Shown: in pieces, positions 18,517-27,275 of the stretch
Layout of the letters: every line of letters starts with the position of its first letter
Position numbering within the stretch: the stretch's first letter is position 1
From: Arachidicoccus ginsenosidivorans
GTDB taxonomy: Bacteria; Bacteroidota; Bacteroidia; Chitinophagales; Chitinophagaceae
DNA length: 64,000 bases
NCBI RefSeq assembly: GCF_007971385.1
Contig: NZ_CP042434.1
Location: 992,001-1,056,000 of the forward strand
Direction of reading: 5' to 3'
Notes under the pieces: generated by a model
The model's database searches: none
What the model saw: the letters and a program-made list of their open reading frames with translations, nothing else
What the model was told of the DNA's origin: nothing
Made by a program: the position numbers and the translations under genes

Positions 18517-18672
18517 TTCAGTATTCGTTAGGTTTATATTAAGGGCTATTGTTGTAATAGCCCTTGTTTTGAATGGTTTGAAAGGATTTGGATTTGTTTG
18601 AATGATGATGGATGATGATGATAGATGCTTAATGGCTGCAGAGAGGACCGTCCTGCTCCCTCCTCCCCTTGC

Positions 18673-19455
18673 CTATTTAGCACTTACATCCGCAATTTCC
18701 ATATAAATCGGGCAATGGTCACTATGTTTCACGTCCGGATAGATTTCTGCGGCGGTAATTCTTTCGTGCAGGCCGCTGGTCACACTGATATAATCAATGC
18801 GCCAGCCCTTGTTATTGAGCCTGACGGAAGGAAAACGCTGACTCCACCAGCTATAGGCACCGGTTCTGTCGGGATGAATATGGCGAAAACTGTCTACAAA
18901 GCCATTTTCAAAGAATTTATCCATCCAGGCACGCTCCTCTGGCAAGAAGCCTGAAGACTTTTTGTTCCCCTTGGGATCATGGATATCGATCTCCCGGTGG
19001 CATATATTATAATCCCCGGTAAGGATCAGATTTGGCCGGATTTTACGCAGCTCGCTTAGATACGCCAGCAACTCATCCAACCACTGATACTTATAAGTTT
19101 GCCGCAGATCTCCCGATGTACCGGAGGGGAAATAGGCATTAATCAGGGTAAAGTCCTTATAATCCAGCCGGATACAGCGGCCCTCAAAATCACTTTGTTC
19201 AATACCATTGCCATAGAATACTTCCTGAGGCTGCTCTTTAGTAAAGACCGCTACCCCACTATAGCCTTTTTTTTGTGCAGAGAACCAATAGACATGGTAT
19301 CCTAATTTTTCTATCAGGGTCAGGTCAATGTCTGTTGACTGGGCCTTGGTTTCCTGAATACAGATAATATCAGCCGGATCAGTAGCGAGATAGTCTAAAA
19401 AGCCTTTTTTGATGGCAGCTCTGATTCCGTTAAGGTTATATGAAATGATGCGCAT
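18673..19455 (-). CDS. xth: Exodeoxyribonuclease III (AP endonuclease)
   Basis: This 260-residue enzyme of the exonuclease-endonuclease-phosphatase superfamily has all core motifs: ISYNLNGIRAAIKKG (Asn), ICIQETKAQ (catalytic Glu), LTGDYNICHREIDIHD (Asp/Asn pair), YSWWSQR, WRIDYISV and KHSDHCPI (catalytic His). It cuts DNA at abasic sites and removes 3' blocks in base-excision repair. The length is normal and the reading frame intact. Confidence 0.95.
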   Translation of the reverse strand: MRIISYNLNGIRAAIKKGFLDYLATDPADIICIQETKAQSTDIDLTLIEKLGYHVYWFSAQKKGYSGVAVFTKEQPQEVFYGNGIEQSDFEGRCIRLDYKDFTLINAYFPSGTSGDLRQTYKYQWLDELLAYLSELRKIRPNLILTGDYNICHREIDIHDPKGNKKSSGFLPEERAWMDKFFENGFVDSFRHIHPDRTGAYSWWSQRFPSVRLNNKGWRIDYISVTSGLHERITAAEIYPDVKHSDHCPIYMEIADVSAK

Positions 19456-19617
19456 AACAAAAAATATTTTGACGCAAGGTAATTAAGGTTTTTTACTTTC
19501 GCGGTGGTTATCCATTGTCACTTTCAGTTTTTGTATTTAATTTGCTGAGACAATGGGCGCTACACGCCGGCTGGTGGCCGGGTGTCCATTTAACTTTAAT
19601 ATTAATAACCCCTCGCG

Positions 19618-20603
19618 TTGAAAAAAAATATTGCCTTGGTCACCGGCGGATTTACAGGCGAATCCGTTATCAGCTATCAGAGCGCCGAAAATGTGCGCAA
19701 CAATCTGGATCTGACGCTGTTCAATGTTTACACCATTGATATCAGACAAGATGATTGGACCTATACAGATAAACAAGGCCAGATTCAATCAGTGAATAAA
19801 GCTGATTTTTCCATCCTTGAAGGCTCAGGTAAGGTAAGATTTGATAAAGTTTTTTATGTATCCACGGTAGTCCGGGGGAAGATGGTCGTCTTCCGGCCTA
19901 TTTTGAGCTCATTGGTCTGCCCTTTACTGGCTGCAGCAGCGCCGTAGCCGCCCTTACTATGAATAAGTACCATACGGTTCTGGTGGCTAGGGCTGCTGGT
20001 GTCCGTACGGCTGCCTCGTATCTGGCCATCAAGGGAGCGCCTGTGGACATGGAGCGGATCAGCCAATTAAACTTTCCAGTTTTCGTGAAGCCCAATGACC
20101 AGGGGTCCAGTATCGCTATGTCTAAGATAAATAACCTCGATGAGGCGGCTATTTTGCAGGCACTGGACAAAGGATTTTCAGTCAGTGGTCAGGTACTCGT
20201 TGAGACTTATATTCCCGGCAGAGAATTTACCATAGGCGTTATGCGGGATGCAACTGGCACGGTTATTAGTCTTCCCATGACTGAAATTATTTTAAAAAAA
20301 GGCCGGGAAATGTTTGATTTTGAGGCCAAATATAATGGCGAGACTGGCGAGATCACACCTGCAGAGGCGACCCAGGAAATGACGGACCTGGTGGCTGCAG
20401 CGGGCAAAATGGTATATAAAGCCCTGGGCTGCAGCGGTATCGTTAGAATAGATTTTATTTGGCATGAAACAGAAAACCAGCCTTACTTATTGGAAGTCAA
20501 TACGATCCCTGGTCAAACAAAGGAAAGTCTCGTACCCAAGCAGGTAGCAGCCAAAGGTTGGTCATTAAAAGATTTCTATACAGAATTAATATTGGCTAAA
20601 TAG
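19618..20603 (+). CDS. ddl: D-alanine-D-alanine ligase (one-base frameshift near 19860)
   Basis: The ATP-grasp ligase of peptidoglycan precursor synthesis is split here by one missing base. It starts at a TTG (19618) with KKNIALVTGGFTGESVISYQSA. At TTTTATGT|ATCCAC the frame is lost. Adding one base gives HGSPGEDGRLPAYFEL and GLPFTGCSSAVAAL, the expected Ddl segment. The rest (KPNDQGSSIAMSKI, EYIPGREFTIGV-like, LLEVNTIPGQT) is intact. The corrected length is 328 aa. Ddl is essential in walled bacteria and no second copy is visible, so a sequencing error is more likely than a pseudogene. A PASTA gene follows after 24 bases. Confidence 0.88.
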
Positions 20604-20627
20604 ATTAAAAACCGTAAAATTGTACAC

Positions 20628-21508
20628 GTGGATAACACAAAAAATATAAAGTCCATTCTACTGAATCTGGTCATCATCATCGCTTTGTCGCTGCTGATTC
20701 TTTTTATATTCTTTTTCTCCTTAAAGAGCATAACAAGGCATGGGGAGGCCATTAGTGTTCCCGATGTAACCGGCATGCCTTCCAGTCAGGCCATGGCTAA
20801 AATCACCGCCATGGGGTTGCAACCTGTGGTATTGGATACCGTATTTTTTGATACCCTGGCGCCACTCAGCATCGTCTCTCAGACACCGGCCAGTGCGGCT
20901 AAAGTAAAAGAAGATCATATTATTTATCTCACGGTCAATAGAGCCGTCCCGCCAACCATTCAGATGCCCAACCTGGTAGGCTATTCCCTCAATAGTGCCA
21001 CATTACTTCTTAAAAGCTTCGGTCTGCACCTGGGAACGCATAGCTATACGGCTAATTTGGTGAAAGATGCCGTTGTGAAGCAGATGATGGGCGACAGTGA
21101 AATTGTGGCGGGCACCAGAATCCCAATGGGTACCACCATTGACCTTGTTATAGGGGATGGCTCAGGTAGTCAGATGATGAGTGTCCCTGATATTATTGGG
21201 ATGCAACTTAGTGAGGCTAAGGATTATATAAGCTCCATGAACTGTTCTATCGGTGCCGTAACCCTGATATAGATGTGCAGCATGCAGACAGTGCTTATAT
21301 TTATAAACAGGATCCGGCTTCCACCATTATCAACGAGCAGGGACAGACTGGTCATGTCAGAATGAAAATCGGTGGCACCATCGATGTCTGGGTAAGCAGC
21401 AAGCCTCCAGTTCCCGGAGCCACACCCGGTGCTACGGGACCTGAGCCAGCAAGCGGCGCTGCAGCACCGGTTAGAAGTACTCAACCAGCCACCTCAACCC
21501 CCAAATAA
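20628..21508 (+). CDS. PASTA-domain membrane protein (one-base frameshift near 21259)
   Basis: The GTG-started protein has a short cytoplasmic head, one TM segment (about residues 11-33) and PASTA repeats: VPDVTGMPSSQAMAKI, MPNLVGYSLNSATLLL and VPDIIGMQLSEAKDYI. The frame breaks at GCCGT|AACCCT. One added base joins it to PDIDVQHADSAYIYKQDP and to a Pro/Ala-rich tail ending TSTPK. The corrected length is 293 aa. PASTA domains bind peptidoglycan or muropeptides. Placement right behind ddl suggests a cell-wall role, and no kinase domain is present. Confidence 0.83.
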
Positions 21509-21679
21509 GCTGTATGAACCAATGAATGCGTAATATTCAATCTAAATTAAATAAATAATTCAAAAATAAAGGGCTTTGCATCCGCTTAAATAATAAAGGG
21601 GCAAAGTCCTTCTCGATAAAGTAGAAGGCGGAGGATATTTTTAGGATCAACTTAAAATCAATAAAAAAAGTAAATTATA

Positions 21680-21994
21680 ATGGAACAGATAAGCGTAAAT
21701 GAACTCAAACAAAGACTCGATAGTGGTGAAAATGTGCACCTGCTGGATGTCAGGGAAGACAGCGAAAGAGCTGAATTTAATATAGGCGGGAAACATATCC
21801 CGCTTGGCCGAATCCAAATGTTTGAATTAGAGGACTTGGAAGAGTGGAAAGATAAACAAATCGTTGTTTATTGCCGAAGTGGAAAACGTAGTGGACTTGC
21901 CACCATGATGCTTGGGCAGGCTGGTTTTGAGCAGGTATTAAACCTGGAAGGTGGCATGCTTAAATGGGTAGAAACTTATGGAACACAGCTCTGA
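21680..21994 (+). CDS. Rhodanese-like domain protein
   Basis: This single-domain rhodanese has 104 residues. It has LLDVREDSERAEFNIGGKHIPLG and the active-site loop VVYCRSGKRSGLATMML, in which the Cys is the persulfide-forming residue. The C-terminus LNLEGGMLKWVETYG is standard. It is probably a cytoplasmic sulfurtransferase of unknown partner. The intergenic space before it (21570-21609) holds an imperfect GGGCTTTGC/GCAAAGTCC hairpin. Confidence 0.9.
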   Translation: MEQISVNELKQRLDSGENVHLLDVREDSERAEFNIGGKHIPLGRIQMFELEDLEEWKDKQIVVYCRSGKRSGLATMMLGQAGFEQVLNLEGGMLKWVETYGTQL

Positions 21995-22181
21995 TAATTT
22001 GCTTTCAAATTAAAAGGTAAAAATTCTGTAATTTTTTATAAATAGTGCACAATAATAGGTCTTGATTGCTATTAATGGCGTACCTTAACCTAAGAATGAA
22101 AACGAGGAAAATAGGGGCAATTTGGTACAGTTTTGCCCAATTTATTTCTTGTTTATTTAATCACAGTTAAACGCATATGCT

Positions 22182-22484
22182 ATGAACGTAAACATTCAGA
22201 CCGTGCATTTTGTCGCAGATCAGAAGCTTACTGATTATGTTGCCAAAAAAGTAGAAAAGCTAACGACTTTTCACGACAAGATCATTAAGGTAGATGTCTT
22301 TTTGAAGCTGGATAATGTTGTACACAACATTAAGGATAAGATCGTCGAAATCAACGTGCATGTCCCAAAACATAAATTCTTTATAAAGTCCTGCTCTAAA
22401 TCTTTTGAAGAATCCTTTGATATCGCCCTGGATTCAATGGCCAATCAGGTAAAACGTCATAAGGAAAAATTAGCCGCCGCCTAA
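22182..22484 (+). CDS. hpf: Ribosome hibernation-promoting factor (short HPF/RaiA type)
   Basis: The 100-residue protein has the HPF/YfiA fold: MNVNIQTVHFVADQKLTDYVAKKV, then a KVDVFLKLDN strand and a basic C-terminal helix ending RHKEKLAAA. It lacks the C-terminal dimerisation domain of long HPF, so it is the short form. It binds the 30S decoding region during slow growth. It lies just upstream of the tRNA-tuf operon and has its own strong terminator at 22533. Confidence 0.88.
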   Translation: MNVNIQTVHFVADQKLTDYVAKKVEKLTTFHDKIIKVDVFLKLDNVVHNIKDKIVEINVHVPKHKFFIKSCSKSFEESFDIALDSMANQVKRHKEKLAAA

Positions 22485-22532
22485 CAGGTGACGCGTTTCA
22501 CGAAAAAAGATATAGTAGTAAACATACAACCG

Positions 22533-22564
22533 GAAAGGATCGTAGTTGCGATCCTTTCTCTTTT
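22533..22564 (+). terminator. Rho-independent terminator of the hibernation factor gene
   Basis: GAAAGGATCG and CGATCCTTTC form a perfect 10-bp stem with a six-base loop, followed by TCTTTT. Confidence 0.85.
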
Positions 22565-22728
22565 AATAGGGTAATAGCACCCCACTCCCGTTTGGTCCAA
22601 ACAGCTCGTTTCGTTTGAAAGCTGGTTCAGAGCGGCATTTTTACGGCGATTCTAATACCCTGAAATGCAGACAGATCGCGGCTTCCAATAAATTCTTTCA
22701 AATGGGCCTAAAAAAACAATATAAAAAT

Positions 22729-22758
22729 TTTGAAAAGTAAAAGATTATCCTAACTTTG
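22729..22758 (+). promoter_or_regulatory. Promoter of the tRNA-tuf operon
   Basis: TTTG (22729-22732) and TAACTTTG (22751-22758) are separated by 18 bases. They match the Bacteroidota -33/-7 elements (TTTG and TAnnTTTG) and lie about 35 bases before the first tRNA. Confidence 0.65.
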
Positions 22759-22791
22759 CAATCCCAAAATAAGGGAATAGATCTTTCACAA

Positions 22792-22864
22792 GCCGCTTTA
22801 GCTCAGTTGGTAGAGCAACTGATTTGTAATCAGTAGGTCGCTGGTTCGACTCCGGCAAGCGGCT
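22792..22864 (+). tRNA. tRNA-Thr (anticodon TGT)
   Basis: This 73-nt cloverleaf has acceptor stem GCCGCTT/AAGCGGC, D-arm GCTCAGTTGGTAGAGC, anticodon stem ACTGA/TCAGT with loop TTTGTAA, and a GGTTCGACTCC T-arm. CCA is not encoded. It is the first of four tRNAs ahead of tuf. Confidence 0.96.
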
Positions 22865-22904
22865 CATTTTTCAGATAATGAGTCTTTAAACAAGCAAGTT
22901 ATTA

Positions 22905-22987
22905 GGGCAGGTTCCAGAGCGGCCAAATGGGGCGGACTGTAAATCCGCTGTCTTTCGACTTCAGTGGTTCGAATCCACTCCTGCCCA
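22905..22987 (+). tRNA. tRNA-Tyr (anticodon GTA)
   Basis: This 83-nt type II tRNA has acceptor GGGCAGG/CCTGCCC, anticodon stem GCGGA/TCCGC with loop CTGTAAA, a long variable arm, and T-arm GTGGTTCGAATCCAC. Confidence 0.96.
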
Positions 22988-23018
22988 CTAAAAAGTTTAA
23001 AGACTTATTATTTTAAAA

Positions 23019-23091
23019 GCGGAAGTAGCTCAATTGGTAGAGCGATAGCCTTCCAAGCTATAGGTTGCGGGTTCGACCCTCGTCTTCCGCT
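23019..23091 (+). tRNA. tRNA-Gly (anticodon TCC)
   Basis: This 73-nt cloverleaf has acceptor GCGGAAG/CTTCCGC, anticodon stem ATAGC/GCTAT and loop CTTCCAA. Confidence 0.95.
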
Positions 23092-23186
23092 CAAAGAGAG
23101 TTCAAAAAGCCATATCCTTCAAGGCAATCAGTATAGAATAGCCAGGGGTTGGTCCCATGGCTCAATAACTTTCCAATTATTAAAAA

Positions 23187-23258
<72 letters not shown>

Positions 23259-23319
23259 CTACTATAATAGGATTGAAGAATTTATGCTATTATTGTATGT
23301 TTAATCGTAAATATTAATA

Positions 23320-23327
23320 TACATTTG
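23320..23327 (+). promoter_or_regulatory. Possible internal promoter for tuf (-7 box)
   Basis: TACATTTG matches TAnnTTTG and lies 93 bases before the tuf start codon. An ATTG at 23292-23295 could be a -33 element, though the spacing is long. It would let tuf be transcribed independently of the tRNAs. Confidence 0.42.
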
Positions 23328-23419
23328 CACGAAATTTAAACTTTTTTATAAAATCTGGTCTGTGGTCATGCGACTGTGGACCGTTGCATTGTAAAACCAC
23401 AACAAAAAACCGATTTAAA

Positions 23420-24606
23420 ATGTCAAAAGAGACCTTTAAGAGGGAGAAACCCCACGTAAACATTGGTACCATTGGTCACGTTGACCACGGTAAAACCACT
23501 TTAACAGCAGCCATCACTACAATCCTGTCTTCACAGGGTCTGGCTCAGATTAGAAACTATGACGATATCGACGGAGCTCCTGAAGAAAAAGAGCGCGGTA
23601 TCACTATTAACACCGCTCACGTTGAGTATCAGACTAAAACGCGTCACTACGCACACGTTGACTGTCCAGGCCACGCTGACTATGTAAAGAACATGATTAC
23701 TGGTGCTGCCCAGATGGATGGCGCTATTCTGGTTGTGGCTTCTACAGACGGTCCTATGCCTCAAACTAAAGAGCACATCCTGTTAGCTCGTCAGGTAGGT
23801 GTACCTAGAATCGTCGTATTCATGAACAAAGTTGACCTGGTTGACGATCCTGAATTGTTAGATCTGGTTGAAATGGAAATCCGTGAATTATTAAGCTCTT
23901 ATGGATTTGATGGCGACAATACCCCAATCATCAAAGGTTCTGCTACAGGCGCACTGGCTGGTGAAGAAAAATGGGTTGCTGCAATCAATGAACTGATGGC
24001 TGCAGTTGATGATTATATTCCACTGCCTCCACGTCCGGTAGATCTGCCGTTCCTGATGTCAGTTGAAGACGTATTCACTATCACTGGTCGTGGTACTGTT
24101 GCTACAGGCCGTATCGAACGTGGTATCATCAAAGTTGGTGAACCCGTTGAAATCGTCGGTCTGATCGATACGCCTTTACAGTCAACTTGTACTGGTGTTG
24201 AAATGTTTAAGAAAATTCTGGACGAAGGTCAGGCTGGTGACAACGCTGGTATCCTGCTTCGTGGTATTGAAAAGAAAGATATCCGTCGTGGTATGGTTAT
24301 TTGTAAACCAAAATCCATCACTCCACACACTGAATTCAAATGTGAAGTATACGTACTGAGCAAAGAAGAAGGTGGACGTCACACTCCTTTCTTTACTAAA
24401 TATCGTCCTCAGTTCTACTTCCGTACAACAGACGTTACTGGTGAAGTAACTTTACCTGAAGGTACTGAAATGGTAATGCCAGGTGATAACGTAAGCATTT
24501 CTGTAAAACTGATCATGCCTATCGCAATGGAAAAGGATTGAAATTCGCTATCCGTGAAGGTGGACGTACAGTTGGTGCGGGTCAGGTTACTGAAATCATC
24601 AAATAA
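23420..24606 (+). CDS. tuf: Elongation factor Tu (one-base frameshift near 24535)
   Basis: EF-Tu delivers aminoacyl-tRNA to the ribosome. The G-domain motifs are complete: [10 protein letters not shown], the RGITIN switch, DCPGHAD and NKVD. Domains 2 and 3 follow ([29 protein letters not shown]). The start is ATG 23420 ([13 protein letters not shown]). Near the end, GAAAAGGATTG puts a stop after AMEKD. One extra G gives [20 protein letters not shown] and ends EIIK at 24606, a normal 395-residue EF-Tu. The gene is essential and no other copy is visible, so a sequence error is favoured. It lies in the classic tRNA-tuf-tRNA-Trp-secE-nusG order. Confidence 0.95.
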
Positions 24607-24648
24607 GCAGTATCTAACTAGTTCTTTAGTTTAGACACAATATAAAAC

Positions 24649-24686
24649 CAATTAGCTAATTGGCCTCTTCGCTAATTAGCTAATTG
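24649..24686. repeat. 13-bp inverted repeat between tuf and tRNA-Trp
   Basis: CAATTAGCTAATT (24649-24661) pairs with AATTAGCTAATTG (24674-24686) around a 12-base loop, and TTT follows. Each arm is itself nearly palindromic. Possible roles are a partial terminator after tuf or an RNA processing site. The function is inferred. Confidence 0.6.
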
Positions 24687-24691
24687 TTTCT

Positions 24692-24762
24692 ACGGGCATG
24701 GTGCAACGGTAGCATACGGGTCTCCAAAACCTTTGATCTGGGTTCGAATCCTAGTGCCCGTG
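24692..24762 (+). tRNA. tRNA-Trp (anticodon CCA)
   Basis: This 71-nt cloverleaf has acceptor ACGGGCA/TGCCCGT, loop CTCCAAA and T-arm GGGTTCGAATCCT. The anticodon stem CGGGT/ACCTT contains a G-T wobble and an apparent C-T mismatch at its outer end. It lies between tuf and secE, its standard place in Bacteroidota. Confidence 0.93.
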
Positions 24763-24773
24763 CAAAATTGGTG

Positions 24774-24823
24774 AATAATTTGAACTTAGTGGTGAGTTTT
24801 CACGACGAGTTCAAATTATTTTC
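24774..24823. repeat. 13-bp inverted repeat between tRNA-Trp and secE
   Basis: AATAATTTGAACT (24774-24786) pairs with AGTTCAAATTATT (24808-24820), followed by TTC. An inner GTGA/TCAC pair extends the stem. The hairpin lies 31 bases before the secE start and may act as attenuator or processing signal. Confidence 0.6.
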
Positions 24824-24853
24824 ATATAATTGCACTTCATTATTATCATTAAA

Positions 24854-25048
24854 ATGAGTAAAGTAACCTCCTATTTAAAGGAATCTTACGAGGAGTTAAT
24901 GCATAAAGTAACCTGGCCAACCTGGTCCGAGTTACAGCAATCTACTGCTATCGTATTGGTATCCACTGTTTTAATCACAGCAGTTGTGTGGTTAATGGAT
25001 GCTGCCAGCAGTTCAGTGCTTAAATTCATCTATTCTCTCTTCAAGTAA
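24854..25048 (+). CDS. secE: Preprotein translocase subunit SecE
   Basis: The 64-residue protein has an amphipathic N-terminal helix SYLKESYEELMHKVTWPTW (VTWPTW is the SecE signature) and one C-terminal membrane span. It is the clamp subunit of the SecYEG channel. ATG 24854 is preferred over an upstream in-frame ATG at 24830. nusG follows after 26 bases in the conserved order. Confidence 0.94.
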   Translation: MSKVTSYLKESYEELMHKVTWPTWSELQQSTAIVLVSTVLITAVVWLMDAASSSVLKFIYSLFK

Positions 25049-25074
25049 TATTCACCCTTAAGGAATTAAAAGCC

Positions 25075-25692
25075 ATGGTAACCGAAGAAAATGTAAACCC
25101 ACAAAATAACGCCGCCAGCGAGGAGTCTCAGGAAGAGAACACCAAATGGTACGTTTTGCGGGTGGTGAGCGGAAAAGAAAAGAAAATCAAGGAATATTTG
25201 GACAAAGACATTATCCGTAATGACTGGTCTGAAATCATAAAGCAGGTTTTCTTACCCATGGAAAAGATCTGGTACGTACAGAAGGGTAAGAAGGTGATGC
25301 GTGAAAAGAACTATTACCCTGGATATGTGATGATTGAGGTCGCTAAAGGTAAATTAACAGATGATATTGTACAGCACGTAAGCGGCATTACCAATATCAT
25401 GCACTTCTTAACAGACGGAAAGGGCAGCAAAGGAAATATTATCTCGCTGCGCCGCTCAGAAGTCAACAAAATGTTAGGTAAGGTAGACGAAATGAACGAT
25501 CAGGGTGAAATCATCAATGAACCATTTATTGTCGGAGAAACTATTAAGATTATTGAAGGGCCATTTAATGACTTTAACGGGGTTATTGAAGAAATCAATG
25601 ACGAAAAGAAGAAATTAAAGGTTACTGTAAAGATATTCGGCCGTTCTACACCAGTGGAACTGAGCTATGTTCAGGTAGAAAAGGTACTGTAA
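25075..25692 (+). CDS. nusG: Transcription termination/antitermination factor NusG
   Basis: The product has 205 residues. An acidic lead precedes the NGN domain (KWYVLRVVSGKEKKIKEYL, then KVMREKNYYPGYVMIEV), and a KOW domain closes the protein (IIEGPFNDFNGVIEEIND, then VKIFGRSTPVELSY). NusG binds RNA polymerase and links it to Rho or the ribosome. Usually rplK, rplA, rplJ, rplL, rpoB and rpoC follow. Here a terminator and a minus-strand dps-like gene follow instead. Confidence 0.95.
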   Translation: MVTEENVNPQNNAASEESQEENTKWYVLRVVSGKEKKIKEYLDKDIIRNDWSEIIKQVFLPMEKIWYVQKGKKVMREKNYYPGYVMIEVAKGKLTDDIVQHVSGITNIMHFLTDGKGSKGNIISLRRSEVNKMLGKVDEMNDQGEIINEPFIVGETIKIIEGPFNDFNGVIEEINDEKKKLKVTVKIFGRSTPVELSYVQVEKVL

Positions 25693-25750
25693 GGTCTGAC
25701 CTTCAACGTTTTTTGCCGTTATTAGCAGCACTAACTGCGTATAAAGCACT

Positions 25751-25800
25751 AAAAAACAGTCTGAACTGAGTTTAATCCCTCAGTTTCAGACTGTTTTTAA
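25751..25800 (+). terminator. Strong terminator after nusG
   Basis: ACAGTCTGAACTGAG pairs with CTCAGTTTCAGACTGT (one bulge), followed by TTTTT. A-rich upstream bases extend the stem. It ends the tuf-secE-nusG unit about 60 bases after the nusG stop. Confidence 0.85.
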
Positions 25801-25942
25801 TTAGGGCCCACTTTGTGGCCCCCTATCTTTGATTACATTCTGATGACCTTGTGTTTATATACTTGTTTACAGGTATCCTTTCGACGTTATAACCAAACCA
25901 TAAAGTTTGACTACTGGCTGTCAGGCTACCGGTTTACCCCTT

Positions 25943-26482
25943 CTATTTAGGATTGGCGACATAGCTTCTGATAAACCAAGCCCATTCTTCATGGCGCTGT
26001 AATATGCCGGTTATAAAATCAGCACTTCCCGCATCCTTAAATTTCTCATCAAAATCATCGATGTCGTTTCTTAGATAGCGGATAATGGTCTCATGGTCAC
26101 TAAGCAGGTTTTCCAGTTGAACACTCTGGTCGTTGGTATATTCTCCTTCCAATAAATGCGCTTGTTTTAGGAAGTCTTCCATACGCCCCTGAGCATAATG
26201 GCCGATTTTTCTGATCCTTTCTGCAATCTGATCAATTACTTCTGCCAGTTCACTGTAAAGACGTTCGTAGAAAAGATGCATCTCCATAAAATTGGATCCT
26301 TCCACATTCCAGTGATAATTACGGGTCTTCGCATAAAGTACCTGCTCATCAGCCAGGAGTTGTTGTAGCTTATTGGCGACTGATTGTGCATGGGCGGGTG
26401 TGATGCCGATTTCTACGGTAGTGGCTACTTTGGTCTTTTTTAGTTTTGCGCCGGTGGCGGCTTTGAGTTTTCCGTTTTTCAT
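25943..26482 (-). CDS. dps: Dps-family ferritin-like DNA-protection protein
   Basis: The start at 26482 (MKNGKLKAATGAKLKKTK) gives 179 residues, and an upstream ATG would add eight. The lysine-rich tail could bind DNA. The four-helix bundle has the Dps ferroxidase pattern NYHWNVEGSNFMEMHLFYERLY followed by EVIDQIAERI (His, Asp, Glu ligands shared across subunits). It stores iron and protects against peroxide. It stands alone behind the nusG terminator, in convergent orientation. Confidence 0.92.
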   Translation of the reverse strand: MKNGKLKAATGAKLKKTKVATTVEIGITPAHAQSVANKLQQLLADEQVLYAKTRNYHWNVEGSNFMEMHLFYERLYSELAEVIDQIAERIRKIGHYAQGRMEDFLKQAHLLEGEYTNDQSVQLENLLSDHETIIRYLRNDIDDFDEKFKDAGSADFITGILQRHEEWAWFIRSYVANPK

Positions 26483-26506
26483 AATGATTGTTTTTAATTG
26501 CCCCAC

Positions 26507-26844
26507 TTTTACAGCCTTGGCCCATTAGGGAAGGAAATTTAGAAGTAATGGCGCCTGGGCTTTGTTAGGGCTACTTTCGTTTTAAGGTTTAAATTAAATG
26601 TTGGTTAACTGCTTCAATATAGGCATTGACTCCTTCCTTCCTATAAAGTTAGATCAGGTGAGCCGGTCTTCCAATTATGTAAGGTTAAGATATTGATAGA
26701 ATTTAGTAAAGAACCTGCATTAGAGCCATAATAAATGCCAGCTAAACCTAGCCAAAATTAGTCCAAGTGGGTTTCTACAGATTGAATGCTTTACCTTTGT
26801 CTGGCTTTTGCCTGCGTTTACAGGCCATAATTTGTCTACAAATC
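26507..26844. other. Non-coding stretch between dps and the ferredoxin gene
   Basis: This is the divergent promoter region for dps (minus) and the ferredoxin-like gene (plus). No clear promoter boxes, repeats or RNA genes were recognised. An in-frame extension of the ferredoxin back to 26767 is open but not family-like. Confidence 0.4.
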
Positions 26845-27183
26845 ATGCTAAAAGATACCCCAACCATTCATATAACCGTCCTGGATATGGACGAGACTTA
26901 TACCATTGCCGCTTATCCTGGCCAATACAGAAGCCTGATGATAATGCTTTACGATCAGATTTATCTGGAAGATTTTGGTGAGTGCCTGGGAATGGGCAGG
27001 TGTGCCACCTGCGCCATTTCCATTCAGTCCTCAAAAACAGCACTGACTCAATTTAACCGCAATGAACGGGTCACGCTTTCTAAAGAGGGGATTATGGATC
27101 CTGACATCCACCTTTCCTGCCAGATCGTGGTAGATGAAAGCCTGGATGGAGCGGTGATTAGAATCTACCATCCAGATTATTGA
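26845..27183 (+). CDS. 2Fe-2S ferredoxin, adrenodoxin-type cysteine spacing
   Basis: The 112-residue protein starts at MLKDTPTIHITVLDMDE. The cluster ligands are C47, C53, C56 and C92 (GECLGMGRCATC, then HLSCQI), giving C-x5-C-x2-C plus a distant Cys. This matches the adrenodoxin/vertebrate type rather than the plant C-x4 type. It is probably a soluble electron carrier. The partner is unknown and no oxygenase is adjacent. It is monocistronic. Confidence 0.86.
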   Translation: MLKDTPTIHITVLDMDETYTIAAYPGQYRSLMIMLYDQIYLEDFGECLGMGRCATCAISIQSSKTALTQFNRNERVTLSKEGIMDPDIHLSCQIVVDESLDGAVIRIYHPDY

Positions 27184-27275
27184 TAAAATCCTTTCATTGT
27201 CCATTGTTCATTGGCCATCGGCACAACCGTACAAAGCCTGATAGTGGCATTATTGGCTTTTCTTATTTAAATGGA

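Noticed and set aside
23320..24606. Programmed frameshifting at the end of tuf
   Set aside because: There is no slippery heptamer or stimulatory structure, and EF-Tu is not known to use it; a one-base sequence error is simpler.
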